A stretch of 64,000 nucleotides of DNA from Neostapfia colusana (GCA_030760725.1 JASWHV010000008.1:45456057-45520056), one strand, 5' to 3'; positions 12,519 to 24,230 are shown, counted from the first letter of the stretch. Made by a program: numbers and translations. Notes: a model not told the origin generated them from the sequence alone.

Positions 12519-15500
12519 TGTAAGGGCCTCAGTTTTTGACACATGTTTGAAGGGTCATCACCACACACACACCTCATTTGAAGCAAGTTGATAAACACAT
12601 TTGAAGAGAAAGTAACCACCATCAACATGCTCATTAGGGAACAAACTCACATATTGAAAAAGTGGTATTTCCCACATGTGATATACAGGGGCTGGGCATA
12701 TGAAAACTCCTACTCAGTGCTTGGAATGTCCATGACAAGTTTCACCCAAATTCAAAACCTTTTTGAGGTCATTTTGGGTATAGCTAGAAAGAGGGCAGTT
12801 TGAACTCAAATTCAAATTTCAAGCTATTTTAATCCCATGAATTCAAAAGTGGGAGGCATATTCTTACTCAGCACATTTTTGTGAGCTCACACACCAATTT
12901 TCACTCCATTTGGAGTTGATCTTGACATAAGCTAAGTGGGGCAAATTCAAACTTTATTTGGATTTCAAACTGAACATGTGCTGAAATTTATCCAAACCAA
13001 ACCCAATTTGAATTTTAACCAATTCAAATGGCTCAAGGGTAGATAATTCAAATTACCATGGGCTTTGTGGGAACTACTGTTTGCCACAGTGAATTGGAGT
13101 TAAGTTCAGAGGTTAAAATTGAAAGTGGGACCAACATGTCAGCCACTGGTTCAAAGCAAACCGACTGAAACTCAGCACACTCGGTTCCCGGGTGCAGTAC
13201 GCGCGCGCCACCGAGGGGCAGCCGGCGCCAGCTCCTGCTGCGTGCCCTGAGCCAGACACCAGTCGCCGGGCTTCTTATCCCCTCCCCGGCGTGCTCCCGT
13301 CGCTTATCTCCCGAGTTCCCGACGCGCTCGGCTTGTTTTTCCACCCGAGTTCCACTGCAGACCGCCGCCTCCCGATCTTGCGCTTGATCAGTCCGATCAC
13401 TCGCGAGCACAGCCTCCTCCGCAGCAAAACGGCACCGGGAGATTGTGAGCAACCTCCTAGACCCCGTGTTGGCCAGTGAGCAGGCGTCCTCGAGCTATAC
13501 CGGACCTCTTCTCCGGCGGACCAAGCATCGCCGCTGATCGGGCTCTCGTGGACAGCACAACACAGCTGTTGTCACATCCACTCCTCTACACAAGAAAGGT
13601 GCGTGATCGTATGCAGATGGAGTAGCCAAAAGCCGTTTGGCAAATGATCAACGCCCGGCCGAGAATTTCCAAATTTACTCTCGGCCACCTTCGAGTGAAA
13701 TTCGTGCTCTACACGCGAGGGTTGGGCAAACCCGTTACCTAGTAGCTTCTATGCATGTCAGCACCCACGCTCGAACTGGAATCAGAGAAAACCATCAAGA
13801 ATCGGCCATGATATGGCCGTTTTCCCCGCCGCCGTGGCTGAGCACCTCGGCTCACCGTCGAGAGCATAGTTGCCGGCATTTCTAGCTTCCACCCAGCCCT
13901 GGTTCATGTTTCCCGTGCTCCACTGATGCTCTCCGCCCGATTCCCAATCGATTTGATGCACGGGAGAGCGAAACCGACCTCATCGGAACCCTAGCAGGTG
14001 CTGTCACCGGTGCGCACGGGTTTCCGGTCATCGCCGGCGGCCGGCGAGCCCACCATCGAGTCCAGGGGGTCAGAAAAGGGGCAGGCGGCGAGTTTCGGGC
14101 CAGGGGGTGGCCAGTAACTCAATTCCGGCGAAGGTCGCCGGAGACCGCTGCCGCCGAGCAGTTGGCGCGAGGACGGAGACGACACACTGTATGCGTGGCC
14201 CACTGGCAGGAATTTAAACTTTGCCCCGAATTTCAGTTTTAGTTCAGACTTCAAATCCTCATAACTTTGGCTAGGAAGCTCCAAATCGAGTGAACCAAAT
14301 TTTGTTGGATTCAGCTCTCTGAGTACTTTCCGTCAAATCAAGTTTCACTTCATGAAAATCTTATTTCTCCAGAATTAATTCCTCAAAATTTAAATTTTGT
14401 GGAATTTTAACTGGAGAATCCCTTGGAGGAAAATTCTGAAATTTTGCTGGGATGTTCACCAAAATATCCTTGAAGTACCATAAAAATTTCAGGTCCATTT
14501 GAACTCATTTGATCCACCTAATGGTGTGATTAGTGAAACTGTTCCAGAGAAAATAGAAAATGTTCAAAACATTTTCAGAATTTCCTCTGAAATTGTTTAG
14601 CTCATATCTTTAGCTAGGAACCTTAAAATTAAGTGAAACCAACTCCATTAGAACCCTCTGAAAATCTATTTTTCAGAAAGTCATAGCTTGTTTCATGAAA
14701 ATCCTTAGAACACCCTAAAAGCCTTCAATTAAGGTCAAGTACATAATTAATTGTGGAGGGCTCAAATGAGCTTTGCTGCAACTAAAACTTGACCAAGTCT
14801 CTTTTAAGTTGTATCCAAGCCACAGTAAAAGTTTCACAGTCTTTGGGTCTGTCTAGTGAGACTTAGAAGGTTCACAAAGTTAAAACTCAATTCAAATGCA
14901 TTTAATTAATACATGTACTTCTTATATCATGTAGTCGCTAAGGTCGAGGATGAACCCGAAGTCCTAGACTTCGTTACTCCGGAGGAGCATCTAGCCTACG
15001 ACCAAGAGCACCAAGGCAAGCTCCTGTTTGCATTAACTTATTTACAATTTTTTATTGTTTTGAGCATTTTCTTTGAGTATCACTTATTTCCTTGCATTAG
15101 AGTCTTGTTTGGAAACCCAATTGCATAGCCAAGAAAACCATGGGTTGGGTTTAGGATTGCAAACCCCGTTAGCTACTGCAAAGCTAAGTTAGGGTAGGAT
15201 TCGGTATAAGTCGAGTAGATGGAACTACTCGCGAGCATAGGCTAGAGGCACTCGACTCGGGTAGAGATAGCACATGATACACATGGCAAGAAAGATGAGA
15301 CCGAGCGGAGAGTAAGGGCAGCAGGACTTTGGGGCCTGTGTGCTGTAGCTCCGCTTGTGTCGATTGAGGACCGAGCCGTGTGCGGGCCTGTTGAACAAGC
15401 TAGAACAGTACCGAAGACCTACCGGCTATATGGGAACCGGGAAACTGATGTAACTCGGGTAGCTGGGTGTTGAGGCATAGCTGGTCGTTCAGAGGGTAGG

Positions 15501-16430
15501 TTGAGAGCTCAAGGTGTAAACCGGCTGGCGGCACTGAGATGCGCGTGCAGAGACCTCTTGCTCGGGACGATTGGACCGGTTCAACATCTGGTTGACGGGT
15601 GAAAGGTGGTTGCGTACAGCGTCCGTGATGGTTGCTGTAGGCAACATCGAGTACGGGTGTACGGGACGGGTTGTTCAGGTAACCCTGCAGGTGTAAATCA
15701 ATTATAATCGCCGTCCCTCGCGGTCAGTGAGTACCACTTGTTCACTGTACCATGACGTAGAAAGAACAGGCTAGATACATGTTAAAATGTTGCTGATTAA
15801 AAGATGGACTTTGATTGTTAATGATTTGTTGTAGTTTAGAGCTAACTAAAGTTCTTTTCAACTTTTGGCAAAGTACATGAGAGAATTGTGTTTTTTGTTT
15901 GATTGCGGCTCTCTCATGTGCCTTAGCATAAGGTTCTCTACAACATTCTGCTAAAACTTGAAAGTAAGGTTCCACTAATTAGGCGAGTCCTTTGCAACTT
16001 GTTTTTATCTCATGTACCCATCACCCCTCATGTAGGAGTTCCATGTTTAGGAGAGACGGGTCAGTCTTGCTGAGCCTTCGTGCTCACTGCTTGTGTTTGA
16101 AGCTTTTGCACGGTTCTATGAGGAAGGGAATCCCGAAGAGGAGGCGGAACCCTAGGAGGGGAACCCCGTCGAGTGGGAGTCGTGCACGCCGCCGTGTTAG
16201 TGTGCGTGTGTGCTAGCAAGGACACGTTCACGGGCTGAACGTGAACTTGATGCGTAGTCTACGCCCGTGAGTGTAGACTGGACCTACTTTAATGTACAAA
16301 TATTCATAAACCACTTTATATAATAAAAGTTTTGCTTCCGCTTTGTACCTGTGACGTGTGTTACCCGGTGCTGTGCAACGCAGCACCCCTCAGCGTGATC
16401 CTGGCTCGACAAGACCGTGGGGTCGTGTCA
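12519..16430 (+). mobile_element. Solo LTR of a gypsy-type element inserted in the CACTA transposon
   Basis: It begins TGTAAGGGCC and ends GTCGTGTCA. The flanking five bases CGCGG are duplicated exactly at 12514-12518 and 16431-16435. No primer site, gag or pol is present, so it is a solo LTR of 3912 bp, the usual product of recombination between the two LTRs of one element. The order of internal modules matches the Gypsy-2 LTR: AT-rich start, GC-rich middle, the exon-like segment at 14935, and a conserved block near 15358-15400. Confidence 0.9.
14935..16200 (+). other. Putative split small ORF in the solo LTR (two exon-like segments)
   Basis: Segment 1 is 14935-15015, preceded by ATGTAG and followed by GCAAGC. 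It reads two bases, 26 open codons and one base, and encodes an acidic peptide containing EDEPEVLDF and DQEHQG. Segment 2 starts about 1.1 kb later at 16112, contains YEEGNPEEEAEP, and ends at TAG 16198-16200. This copy has decayed: the acceptor reads CAC instead of CAG, and a TAG interrupts at 16153-16155. The same arrangement occurs in three other LTR families of this window. Expression is not shown. Confidence 0.4.
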
Positions 16431-16435
16431 CGCGG

Positions 16436-16645
16436 CCGGCGGTGGGGCGCGGCGCGGGCGGCACAGAGCGGGCGGCGGTGGGGCGCGGCGCGGGCGGCGG
16501 CGCGTGCGCGCGGGGTGGCGGCGGCGCGGGCGGCAGGCGGCGGAGCGGGGCGGCGGCGGCGCGGGCGGCAGGCGGCGTAGCGGGGCGGCGGCGGCGCGAG
16601 AGGCGGGGGCGCGGGGTGAGGAGAAAAGAACTCGGCCGGGCCTGT
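16436..16645. other. GC-rich CACTA segment
   Basis: Simple GCGGCGG/GGGCGCGG-type sequence continuing the block at 12375-12513, from which it was separated by the solo LTR. Open frames run through it in several phases because of its composition; none looks like a gene. Confidence 0.6.
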
Positions 16646-16649
16646 AGGA

Positions 16650-16995
16650 TTTATACGAAGTATATACGACGGCCTTTTCAAGATACGACAGCCAGCCGCA
16701 ATGGCTGTCGTATATAACTGCTATATACGACAGCCTTGGTTTGACTGTCATATATAACTGCTATATACGACAGCCTAGGGTTGGTTGTCGTATATAACTG
16801 CTATATACGACAGCCTACGGTTGGCTGTCGTATATAACTGCTATATACGACAGCCATATACTAAACGACGGCTGTACTGTCGTATATAAACTTATATACG
16901 ACATCCTCTGCTGACCGTCGTATGTAAGTTTATATACGACAGCTAGCCATCGTATGTTATACAGGCTGTCGTATGTTGCCCTGTTTCCTGTAGTG
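16650..16995. repeat. Right subterminal repeats and terminal inverted repeat of the CACTA element
   Basis: Near-palindromic units of the form tatatacgacagcc...ggctgtcgtatata are repeated at roughly 45-50 bp intervals. They end in the terminus ttcctgtagtg at 16985-16995. The bases after it are gcg, but no matching duplication can be found because the left end is lost. Confidence 0.85.
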
Positions 16996-17675
16996 GCGGC
17001 AATCACAGAGGCGGCGTGGTGTTTTTCTTCGGTGGGCGCTCGAGCAAAGGCAAAGGCTTCGGTTGCACGTGTAGGCAGAGAGAAGAAGTTGAGTTTTGCT
17101 GCTGCTTTAGCTATTGATCACTCACGCACGATGGGCTGCCTTCTGGAGCTAGTTGTTGCAAGCTGCTCGGCGGAAGGAAGGGCACAGCTCGGTGGCAAGC
17201 TCGGGTGATCACTCGCACAGAAGAAAATTGCCACTGTTAGTTTTGTTTCACTGACACGTGGGCCCCACCCCACCTAATAGCTCTGATATTTTCCTCCAAA
17301 TTAAATCCTCTACTTCCTCCCAAAGTCATGTTTTGAACTGTTGAAATCAACTGAATTCATCTGAGGTCAAGAGTTTGGAATGGCCATAAAGTTTATTTTT
17401 AAATTTGAAACTGAATTTGAATTCAAGTTTGAGGCTTTCCCGTTTATTTGCAAACAAATGGTAGAACCCCTCCAAATGAGCTGAAATTTGGGAGGTCAAA
17501 TATTTGAATTATGAAGACCCAAGTTATGAATTTAGATCTCCATGTTTGGAAGTTTTTGGGAAGTTTGAATCATCACTTTGAACTCACACAGTTATATTTC
17601 AAAGTTTTAATTCCCCTCATTTTCCCTAAGTGTAAACGTGCTGAATTTCTTGCTACCAGTTTTGGGGATTTTACA
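16996..17675 (-). repeat. 5'-terminal piece of the Gypsy-1 5' LTR
   Basis: Read on the minus strand it starts TGTAAAATCC at 17675. It is collinear with the start of LTR-A (TGTAAAATACCC at 41384), sharing the GGGAATTAAAACTTTGAA stretch and the segment resembling 'ctccaaatgagctgaaattt'. It stops at the CACTA terminus. The five bases at 17676-17680 (cagca) would be the target duplication, but the partner lies outside the window. Confidence 0.75.
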
Positions 17676-17698
17676 CAGCACCGGTTCTCATAATTAAG

Positions 17699-18430
17699 TG
17701 CATCTAGGTACTACCTTGCGGGTTTTGGACGATTCATGACAAATGAATTGAGATCCTAATGAACTTGTTGAGATGAATGCAGATTAAATTGAGTAAGGTA
17801 GAATTGGTGCACTCAAAAAGGTGAGAAATGAAGTGATGAAGAAAAAGGAAAAGTGCAGATCCAAGAACCAAGCGCAATATAGAATTACTTGTATAGGATG
17901 TGTGTGAGAGACACATCCCAAGAGCTCAAAATCTGTGTGTGGGGGTAAGGGCTCAAAACAAATCCAAATCACTCACAACACGGTGCACTGGACTAGTCCG
18001 CTCAGAAACCGGACTATTCCGTTTAACTTTCTGTTGCCTCAAAACACCATGCACTAGACTAGTCCGCTCAGAAACCGGACTAGTCCGTTCAACTCTCTGT
18101 AACCGGCACTCACCTTGCACCGGACTAGTCCACTCTGAAACCGGACTAGTACGTTCAACTCTCTGGAACCGGCAACCACCTTGTACCAGACTAGTCCGCT
18201 CAGAAACCGGACTAGTCCGTTCAACTCTCTAGAACCGGCACTCACCTTGCACCAGACAAGTCCGCTCAGAAACCGGACTAGTCCGTTGAACTCTTTGGAA
18301 CTGGGACTCACCTTGCACCGGACTAGTCCAGTCAAAAACCGGACTAGTCCGTTCAACTCTCTGGAACTTGCATTTACCTTGCACCAGACTAGTCCACTCT
18401 TGCACCGGACTAGTCCGTTCAGTATGACTG
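17699..18430 (+). repeat. Truncated copia-type LTR copy (left)
   Basis: Starting at tgcatctaggtac, this parallels the copia LTR that begins at 19788. It shares the block around 'gtgggttttggacgattca', the 'gtgtgagagacacatccc' block and the tandem array. The first few bases of the LTR and everything after the array are missing. It is joined at about 18430 to the inside of a non-autonomous element. Confidence 0.8.
17985..18425 (+). repeat. 66-bp minisatellite with palindromic CGGACTAGTCCG core (left array)
   Basis: Successive copies of the 'caccttgcac' landmark fall at 18111, 18177, 18243, 18309 and 18375, an exact 66-bp spacing. Each unit contains two copies, some imperfect, of the palindrome CGGACTAGTCCG. 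The period is a multiple of three, so open frames of up to 210 codons arise on the minus strand without being genes. Confidence 0.95.
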
Positions 18431-18436
18431 GAACAA

Positions 18437-19391
18437 TGAGGTAATCACCCAGTTTTACTCCACGCTCTACTTTGCCCGCGATGATGGGGATGAGATGATT
18501 TGGATGACACATGGATCCAGATATAGTGTCACCTATGAAGAATTTGCAAAGATACTTCATCTTGAACACACCCTGGATAATGAGCTTGTCATTCACAACG
18601 TGAAGCCCTTGGAGAAGAATGAGCTGGAATTTTTGTATGATACAAGAATGCCATATGTACCTCCCACTACCAAATACTTGAAGCATCCTTTGCCGTGTTA
18701 AACAGCATCTTGAGAAAGACTATAGCTCCAAAGGATGGTGATGCAGGGACAATCCAAGGGATTCTGAGGACATTGATGAAAGTGATAAGCAAGAAGAGGA
18801 CCTTTAATGTCTTTGAGTACATCTACAATGACATTGTGAATATCTCCATCACTCCAAACAGGTCCTGTGGCTATGCACCTTATGTCATGTATATGATTGA
18901 GAAGGTGACAAGAGTTTGTCAAAGATGTCCCTCACACTGGTCTCAAGCCCTAGAAGCCTACAGTCTACACTGTGCCCTCAGCTCATGAAGGATCAAGGGC
19001 GTCAAAGCCTACAACTACTCTTGTTCCTCCACCTTCTAGAGAGTCCTCTAGTGGTATGCTCAAAATGCTCTCCTCTATTTTTGGCTGTTGTCGCAAAATT
19101 GAAGTTAAGCAACACACGGAGCGTTTGGCCAGATAGAGACATCAAAGATATATGACGGCCAACATCAAAGCCATCTGTGAGAAGCTAGAGATTGAGCCAG
19201 TTGGATCACCACAAATCTCTAAGGACTCCGAAGAAGACTTCACTGAAATGGCTCCACTCACCGAACAAGAGTATAGATCTTTTGGACTTGCAGGTGTCTC
19301 CGCTCCTCCTCCTCAGCATGGTCATGAAGATGATGATGAAGATGACGATGAAGATAGGACCGAGAATGAGGTAGAGAGCAGCGATGAGTGA
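18437..19391 (+). pseudogene. Degenerate protein of a non-autonomous LTR element (putative plant transposon protein type)
   Basis: The frame from 18437 reads FYSTLYFARDDGD...WMTHGSRYSVTYEEFAK, which resembles the 'putative plant transposon protein' family often found inside non-autonomous grass LTR elements. It stops at about 18701; the sequence to about 19150 is broken in all frames. A second open piece at 19152-19391 ends in an acidic tail (EDDDEDDDEDRTENEVESSDE split over its last residues). No protease, RT or integrase is present. The segment is followed by a purine-rich ccaaagggggagat at about 19428. The family assignment is from memory of its motifs and is moderate only. Confidence 0.5.
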
Positions 19392-19772
19392 TTCCACTCA
19401 ATTTTTCCCTTTTTTGGTGCCTTGATGCCAAAGGGGGAGATTGAGATTTATCTTAAGCCATCTTATTGTAAACCTTAAGGACTAGCGATGATGGACATGA
19501 ATTTTAAAGTTTATGTAATTTTTATTTCAAACTCTGTTGGATGTGTGATGCCTATTCGATATCGATGTGATGACTACCTTTATTTTTAATATGATATTAT
19601 CTTCTTGTGGCATGTCACATTCTTTTTCACACACTCTTTAGGCATCCCACCATAAAGGTTGCATATATGTGAGAAGTTCCTGTTACTCATTTGTTATTCT
19701 CATATATGCACACTTTATGAAAATCAAATTTTATTATTAATCATGTAATCTCAGTTGGTTGTCATCATTCAC
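19392..19772 (+). other. 3' untranslated part of the non-autonomous element
   Basis: AT-rich sequence between the acidic ORF and the polypurine tract. I see no coding frame in it. Confidence 0.5.
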
Positions 19773-19787
19773 CAAAAAGGAGGAGAT
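19773..19787 (+). other. Polypurine tract before the shared copia LTR
   Basis: The purine run caaaaaggaggagat lies directly before the LTR start TGAAAATGC at 19788. Its presence shows that this LTR is the 3' LTR of the element to the left, even though a primer site and copia gag-pol follow it. Confidence 0.8.
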
Positions 19788-21031
19788 TGAAAATGCATCT
19801 TGGTACTCTCTTGTGGGTTTTGGACGATTCATGACAAATGAACTCAGATCCTAATGAACTTGTTGAGATGAATGCAGATTAACTCGAGTAAGGTAGAATT
19901 GGTGCACTCAAAAAGTTGAGAACTGAAGTGATGAAGGAAAAGGAAATGGGCAGATCCAAGAACCAAGCGCAATGTAGAATTACTTATATAGGATGTGTGT
20001 GAGAGACACATCCCAAGAGCTCAAAATCTTTGTGTAGCGGTAAGGGCTCAAAACAAATCCAAATCACTAACAACACGGTGCACCGGAGTAGTCCGATCAG
20101 AAACCGTACTAGTCCGTTTAACTTTCTGTTGCCTCACAACACCATGCACCGGACTAGTCCATTCAGAAACCGGAGTAGTCCGTTCAACTCTCTGGAACTG
20201 GCAGTCATCTTGCACCGGACTAGTCCGCTCAGAAATCGGACTAGTCCGTTCAACTCTCTAGATCCGGCACTCACCTTGCACCGGACTAGTCCGCTCAGAA
20301 ACCGGACTAGTCCATTCAACTCTCTGGAACCGGCACCCACCTTGCACCGGACTAGTCCGCTTAGAAACCAGACTAGTCTGTTCAACTCTCTTGAACTAGC
20401 ACTCACCTTGCACCGGACTAGTCCACTAAGAAACCAGACTAGTCCATTCAACTCTCTGCAACCGACATTTACCTTGCACCGGACTAGTCCGCTCTTGGAC
20501 CAGACTAGTCCGTTCTAGTTTCTGTAAACAGATTAAATTAGGGTTTCCACTGTGCCGCATGCAACACGAAAATTGTACACGGCACACCAGACTAGTCCGG
20601 TGAATAGAGCGGACTAGTCCAGCCGCCAGGGTTTTTGGAAACCTTATATAAATAGAGGTGCACGGCCACACATTGCGATCTATGGATTCCCAGCGCCGCC
20701 GCACGCCCCAAGAGCATAGAAATTACCTCTCTCCACTCATTCTAAGCCCAGAAAGATTAAGTCTTTGAGGATTAGAGATTGGATCAAGGAGAGAGTCGTT
20801 CTTCTCGCAATTAAGCTCTTGGTTTGTCTTCTCTCACACAATTTCTGATTGTTGTTTTGTGTTTGTGTGTGGGAGGAAGAGTTGCTCTCTGTAGTCTTGT
20901 GGGAGCACTCAGATTGTGAGAACGCCCCACGCACAATTGTTTACCCCTGTGTGTGGTTAGCGGAATTGAATAGGCCTTTGTGGCGATTCAACGAGGGAAG
21001 GGTTGGTGAAGAGCCGGTCCTTGGTGGACTC
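19788..21031 (+). repeat. Copia 5' LTR, first part
   Basis: It starts with TGAAAATGC immediately after a polypurine tract and includes the second 66-bp minisatellite. It stops at the GACTC duplication of Gypsy-2 and continues at 34485. It serves both as the 3' LTR of the non-autonomous element and as the 5' LTR of the copia. Confidence 0.85.
20075..20520 (+). repeat. 66-bp minisatellite with palindromic CGGACTAGTCCG core (right array)
   Basis: Landmarks at 20206, 20272, 20338, 20404 and 20470 give an exact 66-bp period, as in the left array. Isolated copies of the palindrome also occur near 20588-20620, 34730-34745 and 41255-41350. Confidence 0.95.
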
Positions 21032-24000
21032 TGTAAAAGCCCAAGAATGGACTTGCTAAAATGTTCATCACATCACCACACCACAGCTCATTTGGTGGGT
21101 AACTCATGAACATTTGTGAAGAGCAAGTATACACAATCAAGAGGGTGATTAGAGAGGAAACCCATAACTCCAAAAAAAATATGAGTTCATACACATAAAC
21201 ATGAGAGGCTAAGCTCATCCCTAGACCTTAAATATTCTAGGGAAGGCTCAAGCCAAGTTTCATGCAAATCCAACCGCCTCGTTCCCGTGCCACCTCCTGC
21301 TCTGAGGCTGGGCTCACCGAGTGAAACATCGTGCCGGGCCGTCCTACAGCCCATGTGAACAACTCGCTCGTTCTTACCCTCCACAGCCTCGCACAGTCCG
21401 AAGAAAACGAGCCGCCGTGCGACTTCCTCGGTTCTCCGGTGCCCGGCCGACACAAGCTAGTTTGTGCCCGATGATCAACACAAGAAACCATAGCACTAAG
21501 GTTCTTTTCATGCTAGTCCAAACCGCTCGCCGTTTCATGCGGTGTCGTGGGGAATTTCCCCGGTTAAGCTTTGGTGTTCATAGAACCGAGCTGCTCCAAA
21601 CTCCAAAATTCGTGGGGACTATCTCACCACAGCGTATGCCGAGCTATACACGTGTTCTAGACCTTCCCATGGCCATCTAGGACCAAAAAGTACCAAAAAC
21701 CGTCGAGTATAGGCTCTGGTTGTCGAGTTTTTCAAGCCGCCGCCGATATGTGACCTAGGTCGATGGTGAACTCCTATTTCCGGCCGTTTTCACGGTGAAC
21801 TAGGGACATGTCCGTGCTTAGCAGTTCACCATGAAGCTGTAGGGCCGAGGGTTGCTTGGAATGAGCCTCATTAGGGGCCGGGCGACGTCGCCGGAGCTAA
21901 TCCGTAGTGGCGGCTCATCGCCAACGGGTTTCCGGCCACCTAGAGCTTCGGCTGATCTCGGGGATGAGTTCCTCGTGTCCAAAAAGGTACAGGCGGCGAG
22001 CTGTGGCCCTAGAAGAGGCGGGGAAAGCCCTTCCGGCCGACCTCGCCGGAGATCGCCGCCGCTGAGCTCGGGCGCGCGCGCGGAAGAAGAAAGGCACAGT
22101 GGGGCCCACGTGCAGGGTTTAAACATTTCTTTGAATTTCAGATTGTGGTTCAAACTTCAACTAGCCATATCTTTTGCTAGGGAGCTCCAAAATTAACTGA
22201 ACCAGATTTTGTTGGATTCAGATTTTTGAGTACTTTCCAGCAAAACAAGTTTCAGCTTATGAAACTTATTATTTGTCCAAAATTAATTCCCTAACTTTAA
22301 ATTGTTGAGAATTTTATCTGGAGAATACTTTGGTAGAAAATTCTAAAATTTGGATGGGATGTTCATTTGAAAATCCTTGAGTCACAGGAAAAATTTCAGA
22401 TCCATACAAGATAATTTAGTCCCTTTCTTATGGTGTGATTAAGTGAACTGCCCTGAATAAATGGAAAAATGTACAGAGACATTTTTCAGATTTTCTCAAA
22501 TCTTGATTAGGGCATAACTTCATCTAGGATTCTTCAAATAACATGAAACCACTTCCATTAGAACCATATCAAACTCTAGTTTCTAGAGATAATGGGTTGA
22601 ACCATAAAAGTCCCTGGAAATCCTTAGAAGCTCTAGTAATGACCAAATAGACTTTTATTTGTACAGAGCTCAAATTAGCTTTGTTTCAGATGAAACTTGG
22701 TCAAGTATCTTTTTAGGATCCTACCAAGCCACCATAAAAATTTCAGAGCCAAAGAGAAGGGGCTAGCTAGAGTCATGGTATTTACATAGTCAGTTCGAAA
22801 CTTTGCATTTAATTTGACATATCGTTAATTGCTTACGTGTAGTCGCTAAAGGCGAGGAAACTCCGGAAGTGCTGGACTTTCTCCTTCAGGATGAAGCACT
22901 AACCTCTGACCAGCAGCATCAAGGCAATCCCTGGTTTGCATTAACAAGTTTTGCAAAGTTTTGCTTTATGTATACTTAGCATGAGGTATGTTTGTGCATT
23001 AGGTGTAGGATGGATGAAACCCCAATTGCATAACCAGATTATTCCTACAAGAGTGAGGGTAGTGTCTAAGTCCTCGAGTAGTCTGGCTGTGCTTAATGTT
23101 CATAGGACTTCGGTACAAGTCGAGTAGTTGGAATCTACTCGGGAGTATAGGCTTTGGGACACACGGGATTGGTTCGAGTGATGTGAGATCACTTTGGTAA
23201 GAAAATGAGATTAGGCAGGGGCTAGGGCGCAGCAAGAGGAAGTCTTGTGGGTGCAGCCCTGTCCGTGTCGATTGAGGACTGATCCGTGTGCGGCCCTTCT
23301 GAACAAGTATTGAACGTACCGAAGGCATATCGGATATATGGGCTTCGATAAACCGATGTAACCTATACCTCCGGGCTTCGAGGCATGACACACTGTTTTA
23401 TAGGTGTAGGTTGAGGGCAGCAAGGTGGAAATCCTCTAACGGGCATAGGGAGATGCTCCGTGTAGGGAACCTCCTGTCTGCTTGGGTTCGACCGGTTCGA
23501 TGTGACGTGCTCTTCGGTATCCCTGCAAGTGTATATCGAGTCGATTTGCCGTCCTTCACAGTGATGAGTACCGCTTGTTCACTGCATCGTGACGTAGATA
23601 AATCATAGAATATTGTGATTCAATTCTGCTGATACGCATAAATTGTATTGCTACATGTTTGCCACCAAATATCGCTTACTAAATTTCAGATTCATGAACT
23701 GTTAACTTGTGGCTAAAAGATGAATTAAGGATGAACTTGTAGGCGTGTCATTTGCTGCTATGTTCCATCCCATGTTGGTTATGAACTGCATGTTGAGTTT
23801 CATGTAAAGGTGAGGCGGTTAAGACTTGCTGAGCCATCATGCTCACCGTTGCTTCTATGAGTGTTTTGAGGTGATGACTACCCCACGGACTCGGGGTATG
23901 AGTCCACCGGCGAGGGCTACCCTCCGTCAGGGACCACGGCCGAGTGGGAGCCGTGCACGCCACGCTGAGCTGAGGAGTGAAGCTAGTGTGGGTTGTCCAT

Positions 24001-24230
24001 AGGGCTGGACAACCGACTTTTGCTAGTTAGGTGGGTGTGAGTTGTATAAAGTTAGCTTCCGCATGTATAAACTCTGTTCTTAGTTGTAAACTGAAGGTTT
24101 GTACTAATTTGTACATATTCAGTTGTTTTCTATGTAATACGATGTCGTTCTTGTGCTGTGTGCTGTCGGGTGTCGCACCGTGCGGCACCACCCTCTGAGA
24201 TCCTGGGCGTACGGATTCCGATCGGTCACA
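21032..24230 (+). repeat. Gypsy-2 5' LTR
   Basis: It runs from TGTAAAAGCCC to GGTCACA and is followed by the primer site. Compared with the 3' LTR it lacks the roughly 480 bp present at about 31040-31490, and about 100 bp present near 33655-33755. It keeps about 48 bp near 23395-23440 that the 3' copy lost. Confidence 0.95.
22843..23968 (+). other. Putative split small ORF in the Gypsy-2 5' LTR
   Basis: Segment 1 (22843-22923, 81 nt) follows GTGTAG and precedes GCAATC. It encodes a peptide with EETPEVLDF and DQQHQG. Segment 2 (23871-23968, 98 nt) follows TTTTGAG, begins G|GT in matching phase, and ends PPSGTTAEWEPCTPR then TGA. Both are fully open. The gap of 947 nt would be a GC-AG intron. 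An upstream exon with an ATG was not identified, and transcription is not shown. Confidence 0.45.

Larger units (their letters stand above)
4826..16995 (-). mobile_element. CACTA (En/Spm-like) DNA transposon, left terminus missing
   Basis: The right end is a proper CACTA terminus: the plus strand ends in ttcctgtagtg at 16995, that is CACTACAGGAA read inwards. Both flanks carry arrays of short inverted subterminal repeats built on tatatacgac. Two transposon genes lie on the minus strand: a TNP2-like transposase (7923-11267) and a Transposase_24-like accessory gene (5297-7736). The left flank has subterminal repeats but no CACTA terminus; it joins directly to LTR sequence of Gypsy-1. A solo LTR (12519-16430) inserted later into the GC-rich region upstream of the transposase gene. 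Without that insert the element is about 8.3 kb. Confidence 0.85.
1..17675 (-). mobile_element. Gypsy-1: partial Ty3/gypsy (Tekay/Del-like) LTR retrotransposon
   Basis: This is the 5' part of a gypsy element read on the minus strand. In element order it has a 5' LTR starting at 17675 (TG on the minus strand), a primer binding site at 4670-4681, a leader, gag and the first part of pol. Pol runs off the left edge of the window, so the 3' LTR and the matching target duplication cannot be seen. The 5' LTR is interrupted by a CACTA transposon (4826-16995). Only about 820 bp of LTR remain around it, against 3.2-4 kb in related elements here, so a large internal deletion is inferred. The leader and coding region resemble those of Gypsy-3, which points to the same broad family. 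Confidence 0.85.

Noticed and set aside
16332..16751. Overlapping long frames in four phases
   Set aside because: They are produced by the GCGGCGG-type composition of the CACTA 5' region; the products are Arg/Gly/Ala-rich with no homology features.
18054..18686. Open frame of 210 codons on the minus strand, and similar frames at 17900-18444 and 19995-20518
   Set aside because: They follow the 66-bp minisatellite. A period divisible by three keeps frames open on both strands; the translations are simple repeats with no domain.
17985..20520. CRISPR-like array of regular repeats
   Set aside because: Whole 66-bp units are repeated with no unique spacers, the arrays lie inside a plant LTR, and no cas genes exist here.
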